64,000 nt of DNA from Trifolium pratense. Lineage: Eukaryota; Streptophyta; Magnoliopsida; Fabales; Fabaceae. Under the pieces are notes generated by a model. The model was not told the DNA's origin and did no database searches. It was given only the letters and a program-made list of their open reading frames with translations. Shown piece after piece: positions 34,563 to 46,140 of the stretch. The DNA is taken from the NCBI RefSeq assembly GCF_020283565.1, contig NC_060060.1:68185257-68249256 (forward strand), written 5' to 3'. The position numbers and the translations under genes were made by a program. Every line of letters starts with the position of its first letter. The first letter of the stretch is position 1.

Positions 34563-36486
34563 TGTAACACCCAAACCCATTATTTATATATTTCTACCTT
34601 TAGTAAAATCTTTTTCAAAATACGCAACGGAAAGTAATGTTTGATATTATAAAAGTTGTGGTTCGAGTATTACATTCTTCAATCAAAATAATACTAACGT
34701 AGTTAATCAGTAAAAATGCTTTATACAAAATAATCCTATTTATCAAAAGGTATAGTTTTACAAATAAATATCAAAAGTTATAAAGACACTATAGTCTAAA
34801 TACAACCCTTTTTCCCGTGTCACAATCAGAGCAGATCTTCACCAACGACTCGACATCGAATACCACAAAAACCTGTAAATTTGGACCTCCAACGGTCCAG
34901 CACATAACACATAAAAGAGAGTTATATAACATACTCAAAATATACAAGTGTAAGTAAATGGTACTTAAACACTTCTTCAATAATCATGCATATATCATAC
35001 ATTCATACATATTCATCAACAATCTACCATTCAATCATAAGGACATAAACACATATAATCGAATACCCACACAATCAATTATCACTTATCACAATTAGTC
35101 AAGTATGTGTCACATATCACTTACCACATAAATGTACACATAACCTAATGCATTCTAATGCGTCAACTTCATGCAATGTCACCCTAGACATATCTAATGC
35201 ATGTGGTACCATCTTCTTTATTAGAGTATCTCACCTCTAATATCCTTCTTTATTAGATAAATATAATCCGATATACTTCTTTATTGGAATATCCAATATC
35301 CTATTTAATTCATGAATGCATGTATATGTTTTTCATGAATTCACTCACAGTTATATAGCATAAAGCTCTTCATTTACTATGTGGAACACTATCCAACATA
35401 CTTCATCATTAAGATTTAACAAAACCTTAATATTCTTCATTTATACTTCATACATGATTAACAATCAATTGACGATTAGCAATGAGCATTATAAGCATCA
35501 ACATGCATCAACAATCATGTAAGAATACCATTATCATGAAGAATAAGACACTGATTTGAAACTACATGCAAAGGAAGATAGCAGATGAAAATTTGTGAAA
35601 TTTGAAGTATTTTTCGCCTGGGGCGAAATATTTTCGCCTGGGGCGAAATAGTTTCGCCTGGGGCGGAAAAAATGCTGAAGAAACTGGTCTGCTCTCTGTT
35701 CTGCCGTTTCAGGCGAAATTCTGGCGCCTGGGGCGAAAGTGCTTGCGTTTTCTACACCAAATCACCCAAAAATCCCATTTTTCATGTTATAAATCCCAAA
35801 AGAGTTTGTATTCAAACATAACAAACATGGATAAACACAAAAGGACAGTTCATTTCTCAGATCCACATCATAAATATCGAAAAAGTAAAGATTGAACACT
35901 TTTTCACCAAAACTCTCAAGAACACAAAGTTCTTGAGTTTAATCTTTCATAAACTCGTTTTTTAACCATTAAATCCGTCCATTAATCATGTTAAAAGCAT
36001 GTTAAACATATTAAGAACCTTAGGAACGATTTCCATCAAGAAAATCCGTTCTAAGCTAAAACGAAAATGGGGTGGAGGAAGTTCGGGTGAGGAGAAATCG
36101 ACATTCTCCCCTTCCTCGAGTCAACCACGAATATGAAATCTACTCTCTTACCTTGGATCGACGAATTCACGAAGATTGCTCCTCGAATCCCTCCTCCAAG
36201 CTCTTGCTCTAGCTCTCCTCTTGCTCTCCCTTCTCTCTACTTCTCCCAAGAACAAGAAAAATGAAACTTTCTCTCTCTAATGGGCTATAAGTAGCGCCCC
36301 CCACTCATGAGATAAGGCCCATTGGGCCTCAAGCCCACTAACTTGGCCCAACTCGCGTTAACTCTCACTAACTCGCGCGTTAACTAAAACTCTCGATAAA
36401 TAACTTAAAGTTACTATCTTACTTAAAAACCACATCACCAAATAATTAAACACTTAAATAGTGAATAATAAATTTGGGTCGTTACA
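34563..36486 (-). repeat. 5' LTR of the retrotransposon
   Basis: 1,924 bp; on the minus strand starts TGTAACGACCC at 36486 and ends GTTACA at 34563, immediately followed by the primer binding site. As the 5' LTR it should carry the element's promoter; I cannot place the start site from sequence alone. Confidence 0.9.
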
Positions 36487-36769
36487 CCCTCCGTATATCT
36501 AACTTTGGGGAAAAAATCCGAACCACAATATATGTCGTTTTATATTATCAATGAAGCATTTAATGCTATTTTTCCTATTATACTCTTAACTATTTATTAC
36601 TCTATCTTCTTTTAATTCTTCAATTAATTTTTTTCATATCATTAATGAAGAATAATTTTGTAAATCAACTCATAATCTCTCGTTTCCATACAACATTAAT
36701 TATCTTTCTTAATATGTGTAAAGGTGTCAAAGCGACATATACTGTGGTATGGAGGGAGTAGTAGAAAGA

Positions 36770-37190
36770 TTGAAAGAAACCAATATCATTGGGAAAAGTT
36801 CCAATATTTTATTCGGAAAAAAAATTTCAAATATTTTCTGTTTTTCACTCTTTTTTGTATCAGCAATATTTTTTCAGGTGAACATTTCGAAACTATTTTC
36901 TCTAAAAAGTCGGGAACTTTTTTCTGGAAAACATCGGAACTTTTTCCAAAAAAAGTCGAAATTTTTTTTTCCGAAAAATATCCGAAACTTTTTTCCCAAA
37001 AAAAGAACGGAAACTTTTTTTTCCAGAAAAACTCCGGAATTGTTTTTATCTAAAATCGAAACTTTTCCCCCCCAAAATTGGGAACTTTTTTTCCGAAAAA
37101 AATCGAAAATTTTTTCCGAAAAAATATCGAAAACTTTTTTCCGGAAAAATTGGTAACTTTTTTTTTCCAAAAAATAAAATATGTGGTGCA
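36770..37190. repeat. Degenerate T/A-rich repeat with ccgaaaa words
   Basis: Rows of a roughly 20-25-bp imperfect unit, cggaacttttttccgaaaaa, partly palindromic. The open frames on both strands (rich in Phe, Lys and Ser) come from the simple repeat and are not taken as genes. Confidence 0.65.
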
Positions 37191-37254
37191 TTGGTGAGAG
37201 ACCTAGATTCCGCCATAATTAGTTGGTCATATCATATGGAACTAGATTAGCGCA

Positions 37255-38505
37255 ATATATGTACAAAATAATCACTATACATGTATTAATAATATAAATG
37301 AAGTAATATAAATGAAGTAATATAAATGCAGTGATTGAGATTTATTAGGATAACATATATATCAAGCATAAGATAAAATGGAAAAACAGTAGTGTGTTTC
37401 TATTTCTTATTACCAAAGAAGGGTAGGCCATTTTCTTAAGACCAAGAGAGTTAACTCAACCCAATAAAATCAGTTTGTAAAGTGAGAATTGTCTTTACTT
37501 ATAAATTTATGTTTATGCCATGTAACATTCGATGCGAGATTTCGTAACACAACCCCTCACACCCAACACTATTGGGCTTAAGCCCAACAATATTGTACGC
37601 GAGAGGCCAATAGTACTAGATATGAGAGAAGGTGTTAAGAAGTTCCAAGAGTTATAAGTAGAGACAATCCCCGTGTTACAAGCCGGTAATTTTGTAGAGT
37701 TGAGTTGGTTGGTTATCTCTTTGGTTGGAAACAGACACAAAATTAGTTATTCATGCTTTCAAGAACCATGGTATTGTTCCTTGGAGATTAAAAAATAGGT
37801 GGTTGAATTGTGTTGAGTTAACTAAGAACATCCGCTTCATTGTTTCTCATATCAAAGAAGGCAACCGTAGTGCAGACAAAATTTCCTCCCTTGGACTCCA
37901 AAATAATAATTTTATTTGGTAGGATTCTATCTATCCCCTCTTGTAATAGGTTAGGGCTCCCAAATTATCGCTTTTGTTAAAGTATTTTTAGGCTCTTTCT
38001 TTGGTTTGTGCTGCCTTTTTTTTTTTATTCACCGTGATTTTATTCCATTAAATTTTTTCAATAAGGTTTTTAACGATATATGTTATTTTTTTCCCTTGGT
38101 TGTTTTATACTGAGTTTTTGTCTAATCCCCTAATAGTTGTAATTTCTCTTTATTTTTCTTTTATTTAATATTTTTTTTGTCAAGTTCTTTTATTTAATTT
38201 TAATAGATATTTATGCCTTTATTGAAAAGAAAAAAAAAATTAACCCAACTCCCAATTTTAATCATTAAAAGGCTCTATTTGGTAAGTTCAAATTTTGAGC
38301 ATATAAGCTCATATCTGTTTTGTAAACGTTTTTCAAACGGAGCTTGTAACTTATTTTTCAAACGCTATTTCAATTAGTTTATTAGCTTATAACTTATAAT
38401 TTTTATTTCAATTTTACCCCTATCATCATACTTGAAAAAATATTAATTAATCATTTTTTTTATGTCATTTCATATTTATAAGCTAATTAAATCGCTAATT
38501 TTATC
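37255..38505. repeat. Segmental duplicate, second copy
   Basis: Matches 24985-25944 joined directly to 27748-27975, so it preserves the site without the LINE. It also holds about 90 bp (38213-38303) not found in the first copy, and ends where the next AT-rich element begins. Confidence 0.8.
37707..37922 (+). pseudogene. LINE ORF2 3'-end remnant (RNase H C-terminus)
   Basis: Open in one frame from about 37707 to TAG 37920-37922. It shows the end of a LINE RNase H domain (SLWLETDTKLVIHAF, then SHIKEGNRSADKISSLGL), similar to the last third of the larger LINE frame at 26207-27715. There is no ATG start and the rest of the element is missing. The first copy at 25471-25677 is the same remnant with a frameshift. 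Confidence 0.75.
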
Positions 38506-39472
38506 AAGGCTAAACGATCATTTACCCCCTGCAAAATAAGCAAATTTTCGTTTACCCCCCCCTGTGCAGATTTTTTTCTGTTTACCCCCTTGCAAAACAT
38601 TGATTCCCTCATTTTTGCCCCCTGGGTGTACAGCAGGACTTGTGACTGTGCACATATGCTGACGTGGCTTGTACACGTGGAAAAAAAATCATTTATATAT
38701 TTTTTAAAAATTCCACGTCAAATAATATATTATTTTAAAAACAATAAAAAAAATTCCTAAAATAAAAAAAAAAAAAACGTATTTTTTTTATTTTGCACCA
38801 AAAATAAATATTTACTCCCAGATTTACTGCCAAATAAAATTTATTTTTAAATTAAAAATTTTAAAGATTTATTTTCAAATCTTTTTTAATAAAAAAAATA
38901 GAATTTTATATTTTTAAAATAAAACTTTACTTTTTTCTACATAAATTTTAATTTTGTTTTTCCTAAAATTTAAAAAAAAAATGATTTTTTTTATTTTGCA
39001 CCAAAAAAAAATATTTACTCCCAAATAAAATTTATTTTTAAATTAAAAATTTTAAAAATTTATTTTCAAATCTTTTTTAATTAAAAAAAAATAGAATCTT
39101 TATTTTTTAAAAACAAAACTTTACTTTTTTCTGCATAACTTTACTTTACTTCTTCTTCATGGTTCAGGCTTCGCCGAAAACTGTTTGCTTCCACCGTCGT
39201 GATCGTATTCATCGTCGTCTTCTTCAATCGCCGGAGTCCTCTTCTACTTCGTTATCTCTAGTTCTAGGGCAAATAGTTTTGGTAGAAGATGAAAACTGAA
39301 ACTTCTTTTTCTATTTTTTTTACGGTACCTTTTTTTTTTTTAATTCAAAAATATTAACATAAAATGGTTTTGTTTTTAAAAAATAAAGATTCTATTTTTC
39401 TTTAATGAAAAAAGATTTGAAAATAAATCTTTAAAATTTTTATTTTAAAAATAAATTTTATTTGGGAGTAAG
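38506..39472. mobile_element. AT-rich foldback or MULE-like fragment with a GC-richer core
   Basis: Starts GGCTAAACGATCATTTACCC, resembling the ends of plant Mutator-like MITEs, but no matching inverted end is found, so it is incomplete. An arm of about 180 bp (38785-38960) is repeated directly at 38985-39140 and in inverted orientation at about 39345-39472 (for example tatttactcccaaataaaa against tttatttgggagtaa). The non-repetitive core (39145-39290) is GC-richer and might be a captured gene fragment; I do not recognise it. Confidence 0.5.
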
Positions 39473-39474
39473 TA

Positions 39475-39665
39475 AAAGCGCTTGGATGAGATGATAAGGG
39501 TCTCTTCCATCTTAACCAGAGGTCATGGATTTCTAATTCAACCCTAGGAATGGCTCAATGTTAACACTCTTGAGGGATAGTTTTGCTACCTATTGTGGTT
39601 CTACCTGGCTCAAGGGATTAGTCTCTGCAATTATAGTAAAGAATACCCAATTTACACCAAAATAT
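39475..39665 (+). mobile_element. SINE-like sequence (tRNA-derived head)
   Basis: The head, agcgcttggatgagatgat then ggtcatggatttctaattca, looks like diverged box A and box B of a tRNA-derived Pol III promoter. It is followed by a body ending near atacccaatttacaccaaaa. The layout resembles plant SINEs. No clear target duplication or poly(A) tail is seen, and the box B fit is poor. Confidence 0.4.
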
Positions 39666-40054
39666 TGAAGTTAAAAAAGTTTGCACCCCTGATCCAGGGT
39701 CCTGGATAACCCCACTGTTCACCACTACGCATTTTGCAAGTAAGTTGGATACCTAAGTTTAAAATATGATTGAACAAATCTTATAGAAATTTGTTTGAGC
39801 ATGAACTTTCGGGCAATAAAAGATTCATTTTGACGGTTAAAACGATTTAAAAGAAGTACAGTGCAAAGCCACATGTGTATTTTAGACAGGAATTACTTTG
39901 TCAAAAAAACTCAAATGGTGAAACTGTCGGATTTTAATTAATTACAGTAAGTGGAAGCAAAACATGACGCATGGTAAACCACATTGATTATCAAAATTTT
40001 CTAACAACATCAGTAAGATAAATGGTGCCATATTATGAAACAAGAAACACTTAC
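39666..40054. other. No recognisable feature
   Basis: AT-rich, no coding frame, no clear repeat. It lies 3' of the myosin pseudogene on the minus strand, where the next myosin exon (end of the DIL domain) would be expected but is not found. Confidence 0.5.
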
Positions 40055-43000
40055 CAAGAATCCAACTGCCTGTCTAATGTGCTTGAGCTCATCCCAAGAT
40101 GTCCCAACATACTGCAAACCCAAGGCAATTTGGTTAGACTTTCCGAAGAAACACTTACCAAGAATCCAGCTGCTTGTCTAATGTGCTTGAGCTCATCCCC
40201 AAGATGTCCCAACATACTGCAAACCCAAGGCAATTTGGTTAGACTTTCCGAAGACACATATTACCAACCCAAAAGCCATTACAGAGTAGCAATAGGTGAT
40301 TGCCATATTATTATTATTAAGCGTCTAATTAATTTATGCAATAACTCAATCTATCTAGCACAATACAGTAAACAAAAAATGAATACCTCCTCCTTTGCTT
40401 GGCAACACCACAGCTCCAATTATGCTAAACCAGCCTTCACATATTCTCCATTGCTGAATGGGCAACAATCACCGCAGAAGAAGACTACCAATCATTTATT
40501 AAAAACAGAATGTTAAACATTAAGATCAAAACACCATGACAAACAAAAAAATTATGTCAAAGGATGCATGCAAAAACTACTTACCTGTAGAAGAGTTGAA
40601 CATTAATATATGAAAATGTTTGAGAGAAGATCTTTTGGACAAGGACAGGAGGCACCTAAAACCCAAAACAATATATCATGTATAAGCAATTTTTATAAAT
40701 AGCATAAACAGGTAGTGTAAAAAAAGTAATTACATGATACTCAAATTGTTAAAAAGCCATAATATTAGTTTCTTACAAAGTTCTCTTTCATAGTATAGAG
40801 AATAGTGTTGAGGGATTCAATAATACTCCGCCAATGACCCATGGGAGAATCATTACTAAAAGATCGGCCAGATCTTAAGACTCCCTTAGATGTCCTTGGT
40901 GCCTGTATATCGGCAATACAAATTGCATGAGTATAGGATTTTAAAAAAAAATTATATGCTAAAAACTTTATTTGAAACTCAATTTTAGACCAAGTGCCAA
41001 AACTTAGAAGACAATTACAAGAAGAGAATGCAAACAGCCTGCCTGATACAATGAAAAACTGGAATAGCACAACTACCGAAACACACATATAGCAGTACTA
41101 GGGACCTAACAACTATATACAACATAATTCTGCCTGTAATTGCTATACAAATCAAAAAATCCCTAGCATCCTATGGGATTAGTAAACCACAAAGAAATAA
41201 AAAATCTGAAACCAGTCCACTTAGCACTTAACCAACTCCAGGATTTCAACTTTACCACCTCTAGAATCTTATGACCATCCGGAGAAAAGATAGGAAACAC
41301 ATCGGAGGACCAGAGTCCTCTTAGAAATTTCTAGAAACAATAAAGTATCTCGAAAAGGCAGATATTATATATGGACAAGATATGAACTTAAAAAAAAAAT
41401 ATATGGAGAAGATATGAGAACTGAGGATTATAATAAGACATTCAACTTTACTTATCCCATTCAGATTCAGTTAAACAATCGTATTCAAAATACCTGGATA
41501 CATAACGAAATAAATGATGCCAACTCTTTCTTCAAGTTGTCCCGCAAGATACCATATATTTTCTCCACATAGGTTGTGAGTTGTTGCTTGAAAAGCAAAG
41601 CAGGATACTAAGCCTCTACTTTGCGTACAACCTCCGATGGGGTGGAAAGGTTGGCAGACGAAGGAGATGACCGAAAACCTTGCAATTCAGGTAAGGTAAC
41701 AAATAAATATGAAATCTTTTAAGTGTCAAAGGGAGAGTAGATTACAAACACTGTAAGATTATTATTACCATAGTCATTCTGCCAAAGAGGGATGTTGGAT
41801 TTGGTGGTTTTCTAACTGGGGTTGCGTCATTTGAACTTTGTTGGAGCAGAAACAATAGTGCAGATGTATTTTACAGCCAGTAAGCCATGAGATAATTGTC
41901 GTCTTGATTATGGAAAGTAAGCAAGGAAGAAAAAAAGTTATATTGGATAAGGGATCCATTATGTAATTTTACAATACAAAAAAAAAAAATATTATAAACT
42001 TTCACTGAAAATTAGAATCATATATGAAGGATTAATTTTCCTAAAAGCTCAAGTTATTAGGGGAAGGTTCAAAGTACTATACTTGTATATTTCTAAATAA
42101 AAAAATTTCCTAAATTGCACAACCAATCATCTGGATAAGGCGATCAAATACACTTGTCCTTTCAGCTATGAATGATTTCCAGTGAAGACATTTGTAAATG
42201 GTGAATGTAGCAATAGGCTTTGCATGATGGAATCCAATATTTTTCATAACACAATTGATAAGGGAATCAACATTTTCCTACATTTGAAATAAGAGTTAAA
42301 AAGACGAACATAGTAGCATAAAGAACTGGAATATTAGATGTAAAATTTTAAGCACACACATGTTGACGTTCAATGTATGATCTCCTTAATTTGCTATCAG
42401 ACTTTATAACAAACTTTTTCACAGGTGTGTCAGTCTGTGTTTCCTGCAAAGAGAACTCATTTTAGATGCCATTCAACATAACAGCTGGCATAGTATAGAA
42501 AGAGAATGTAGACAACAGTAGATATTAATGCACTTGCAGTAGCTTTCTGATCTTCTACCAAATGGTGACCATTTTCCAACTTCTGCAGATAAAAATCAAT
42601 AGCCCAAAAGATTCACACTTGCATACAGAGAATGCAGAAATACATACTTAAGAAAGCACAATTTACCTCATATAAAAATCAAAATAGTAGCATAAAGAAC
42701 TGGAATATTAGATGTAAAATTTTAAGCACACACATGTTGACGTTTAATGTATGATCTCCTTAATTTGCTATCAGACTGTGTACCGAACTTTTTCGAAGGT
42801 GTGTCAGTCTGTGTTTCCTGCAAAGAGAGCTCATTTTAGATGCCATTCAACATAACAACTGGCATGCTATAGAAAGAGAATGTAGACAAGAGTAGATATT
42901 AATGCACTTACAGTAGCTTTCTGATCTTCTACCAAATGGTGACCATTTTCCAACTTCTGCAGATAAAAATCAATAGCCCAAAAGATTCACGCTTGCATAC

Positions 43001-43661
43001 ATAGAATGCAGAAATACATACTTAAGAAAGCACAATTTACCTCATATACATGGGTAGAAAGGTGCTCTGACATCGTTTTGACAGATGAGTTAAGCAGAGA
43101 CTGTTGCCGAAGAACTTGATTTTCATATTCCATATCTCAGAATATTTAAGTAAAAAGGGTCAAAATGGTATACATTATGTATAGGATACCAACAAAGCAT
43201 TAATTCGAAATCTAAACCTTTGCATAGAAGTTTGCAACTGGATTATTTTTGACTCAGCATCCAAAGCTTGCTTCAACCTTTCTTCACTGAGTTTATTTGC
43301 CTCTTCATACCTTTTCTTTGTTTCATCAATTTTCTTTTCCAATGAAGTCACCAAGGTCTGCAATGGACTCCAGCAAGTGATTAATAATTCAAAGTGTAAA
43401 ATATACTCTTCAGTGAAGAGGAAGTGTTAATGCCCATAATCAGCTTACCTTGAGTTGCTCATTTTCACTAGTTAGCTTCTCCAACAAAGGATGGTCAACA
43501 ACAGGAACCTCATGTATGACAGGCACTCTCTCTACTTCTCTTTATGCAGCCTCACGCTCCTTTTGAAGCAATGACTTGGTTTCTTTGAACTGAAGTTGCA
43601 TCTCGTGCAAAGCAGATTGTAAATTTTCATTTTCTTGTTTTTTTGCTTCTTCCATGTCAAC
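40055..43661 (-). pseudogene. Myosin XI tail pseudogene (coiled coil and DIL-domain exons)
   Basis: Minus-strand exons, in order: 43661-43449, 43357-43190 (or to 43218) and 43135-43041 (coiled coil, words VPVIHEVPVVDHPLLEKL and SSVKTMSEHLS); 42956-42912 and 42817-42734; their duplicates 42582-42539 and 42443-42360; 42277-42124 ([16 protein letters not shown]); about 41905-41769 (TSLFGRMTM); 41678-41494; 40902-40777; 40655-40585; 40484-40387; and the YVGTSWDELKHIRQAVGFL exon twice (40216-40159, 40111-40055). They match the tail of plant class XI myosins, actin motors that drive organelle movement. GT-AG introns are kept, so this is a DNA-level copy. In-frame stops lie at 43542-43544, 41871-41873, 41608-41610 and 40420-40422, with frameshifts near 40470 and 40200. 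The motor domain and the C-terminal end are absent. Not functional. Confidence 0.88.
42360..42956 (-). repeat. 374-bp tandem duplication of two myosin exons
   Basis: Two exons and their introns occur twice at an offset of about 374 bp. In the left-hand (downstream) copy the first exon's donor reads GC instead of GT. A similar doubling of about 104 bp affects the last exon (40055-40216), where one copy has an extra base. Confidence 0.85.
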
Positions 43662-45130
43662 CTACACTTGTTCCAAGAGATTTAAGAAGCTTTGCAAGGG
43701 AAACAAAAATATATTATGTACAATACAAGTTTCCTCCACCAATTAAAGTTTCCAGATAAATATTGTCTAGAGTTAACTGATCTTACTATAATAATATCTT
43801 ATAAATTGAATGATTGTGAATGAAGTATCACAAAATTACAAAATAATCAAGCTAAGAGATGTACAACAGAGTCATAAATATTCAACTCCTCACCTTGAAA
43901 AAGACAGATCCACAACAAAATTATACATTCGAAAAGCTCTCCCAATACTCAGATATCTGATAAACAACACACAAAAATCAATATTACCACATCACACCAT
44001 CAACGGACATTCTGGTTCATGTGTAAGGTTGATTCGTCCGCAGAGGATATGCAGCACAGACACTTGAGACAGTGAATCTTACTCTGTTAACACCACATGA
44101 AAATTAAAATTAGGCTGTAACAAACAGATTGTAGAAAAAGAACCAAGAAGAAAGAATAGTAGCATAGTTCTTCAAACCAAGTCACAGATTAGCATAACAA
44201 AGATAGGCCCACCAAGCTCTCCCAAAATATGAAAACAAAAACAAACAACCGAGCAAAATTCAAAATCCTGAAAAGGTATATTTAAACAAACAAAATTAGT
44301 CAAAGGACAACTATTCCAATCCTGAAAAGGTATATTTAAATAAAAATGATCCATTTATCTCACATAACAATGGTAGATAATTTCGCCGAAACAACCGAGC
44401 AAAATTCAATATGAAACGTTACAATTTAAGCTTCTACTTTAATACTAGAGGAATTTGTGGGCCAATGAAACAGGTCATCATAACAAACACCACCTAACCA
44501 AGTTGTCCAAAATCCTTATCTTGGGAAGGGAAGAGTTACTACAGAATTTTGTATGCTAAACCACTGAGTAAAACGTTACAAAAACTCCCCAAAACTTCAA
44601 CACTGGAAGAAATAAATATAACTTATAAGATACCAATTATTTCCCATAGATAAAAGGGGAAGTGTATGTGATAAACTCACCATAAGCATTCACAAAGGGA
44701 TCAAGCATGGATGCTGAAACAACTATAACGAAATGTGAAGAATTAAAATATGAGTACAGATCACCAAGCCTAGGAAATAATATGTAACACAGCTAACTGA
44801 ACATTCTGGTTCATGTGTAAGATTGATTCGTCCACAGAGGATATGCAGCAGAGACACTTGAGACGGTGAATCTTACTCTGTTAACACTTAACACCACATG
44901 AAAATTAAAATTAGGCTGTAACAAACAGATTGAAGAAAAAGAAACAAGAAATAATAGTAGCATAGTTCTTCAAACCAAGTCACATATCAGCATAACGAAG
45001 ATAGGCCCACCAAGCTCTCCCAAAACACGAAAACAAAAACAAACAAAAAAATCTCAAATCATGTATAGTTTTCAATATTAATAAGAAAGAATAAGTATTA
45101 AAGGTAAATCATAGAGGAGCAAATCCAGAA
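43662..45130. repeat. Noncoding duplicated modules (44 kb cluster)
   Basis: 44006-44226 and 44798-45022 are near-identical (word gttcatgtgtaa then gattgattcgtcc or gttgattcgtcc), and the same module returns at about 57905-58150 and 58145-58430. 44405-44590 carries a second module (gccaatgaaacaggtcatca) that returns at 52525-52620 and 57600-57760. No coding frame or splice pattern that I can tie to a protein. Confidence 0.65.
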
Positions 45131-45139
45131 AACTAGACA

Positions 45140-45480
45140 ACAAGAATTGTGAAGATAAAAAAAGTAACGAAAATAATTTGCATTCAAAGTAGAGATACCA
45201 AAATAAACCCGAGGCTTGATACTAATCAAATGTTATTGTTTCAAAACAACGTCATTTTTCAATTAACATGTATCAAAGTCAGAAGCAAATCAAACCTCAC
45301 AATCAAAAGACCAGAAAAAAACGAATCATAATACAAAACAGGAAGATCAAACAAGAGAAAGAAAATTATTATCGTCCCTGCAACACCAGAGGAAATAAAA
45401 TATCAAGAAAAGATATGCTTTAAAAAGAAATATACAAACCAAAACTTGTGGCTCCATGCCTGATGAAAGAAGATCATTAT
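45140..45480. repeat. Recurring noncoding module with tgttattgtttcaaaac
   Basis: The same module, containing cttgatactaatcaaatg and tattatcgtccctgcaacac, is seen at about 45140-45480, 51100-51450, 52640-53140, 55190-55620, 56285-56470 and 58550-58830, with varied truncations. All copies lie in the same orientation. Function and origin unknown; possibly intron or UTR sequence carried along with gene fragments. Confidence 0.65.
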
Positions 45481-45689
45481 TTTGACAATCCACACTGCAG
45501 AAAAACAGGTTCACAATTCAATTTGTGTCTTACGATCAAAAACAAAAATAATAAAGAACGGTGGAGATGTGACTCATCCTTTCGACGCTGGCTCGTTGTT
45601 ACTCTCGGCGCTTCCTTAACTCCCCAACAAGTAGTATCAGAGTATGCTGCTCCCGACACTCCTCTAGTCTCACCAACAATAACAACAGT

Positions 45690-46140
45690 AAACATTCACT
45701 TAGTACATTTTGTTGCATTCATTAAAAAATAAATGAGATGTGTCATCATATTTCAAAAGTGTCGTTGAAAAATTAAAATTTCCTTAACCTATTGTCTCCT
45801 TGAAGGATAAAATTGGAAAATAAAAGCGAAAAATGGGAAACATAAAGATTTGGTGTTGTCTAGAGTATTTCAAGAGGATGAAGAACACTATAACCCTTTT
45901 GTATAATATATTAATTTTACAATCAATCACTTTCTCTATTTACCTATCTACCAAATCCTTTTGTATATAGTGGGACAATAATGCACTGGTTGGAGTAAAC
46001 CAGCAGATCATTGAGGAACTTGCAAGGATTGCTACCTTGATCGACTCATGCTATTTTCATGTCATGGTGTTTAGCAAGTCTCGATTGCCGCTGATAGAGA
46101 GAAATGAAGCATAAATTGTAAGAGTAAACAATACATAGGT
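45690..46140. repeat. Noncoding module shared with 53600-53960
   Basis: Contains acattttgttgcattcatta and the word gcagatcattgagg; matches 53600-53960 with small indels. Nothing else recognised from here to 46700. Confidence 0.6.

Larger units (their letters stand above)
28246..36486 (-). mobile_element. Complete Ty3/gypsy-type LTR retrotransposon, interior decayed
   Basis: An 8,241-bp element flanked by the 5-bp duplication ccctc (28241-28245 and 36487-36491). The two LTRs (1,930 and 1,924 bp) begin TGTAACGACCC and end TTACA on the minus strand. The primer site complementary to initiator tRNA-Met and a purine tract fix the minus-strand orientation. The 4,387-bp interior has no long open frame; one gypsy RNase H-like word survives (32081-32125). 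The TGTAACGACCC start and iMet primer suggest a chromovirus (Tekay-like) lineage, an inference only. LTRs differ at a few tens of sites by eye, a moderately old insertion. Confidence 0.9.
28239..36758. mobile_element. Stowaway-like MITE split by the LTR retrotransposon
   Basis: The left end, TA then CTCCCTC (28237-28245), and the right end, ATGGAGGGAG then TA (36749-36760), form the inverted terminus CTCCCTCC typical of Stowaway (Tc1/mariner-type) MITEs with a TA target duplication. Subtracting the LTR element and one ccctc leaves about 274 bp, a usual Stowaway size. The inner part (36492-36758) is noncoding. Both termini also share a TATATGTCG-like word in inverted orientation. Confidence 0.7.

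Noticed and set aside
29285..35895. Paired 97-codon plus-strand frames at 29285-29578 and 35602-35895
   Set aside because: Both lie in the two LTRs at the same place, on the strand opposite to the element; they are LTR sequence.
36724..37191. Three overlapping open frames of 105-135 codons
   Set aside because: Simple-sequence translation (Phe, Lys and Ser runs) from a degenerate repeat; frames exist on both strands at once.
40022..40516. 164-codon plus-strand frame
   Set aside because: Antisense to the duplicated myosin exon and intron; its internal repeat comes from the exon doubling.
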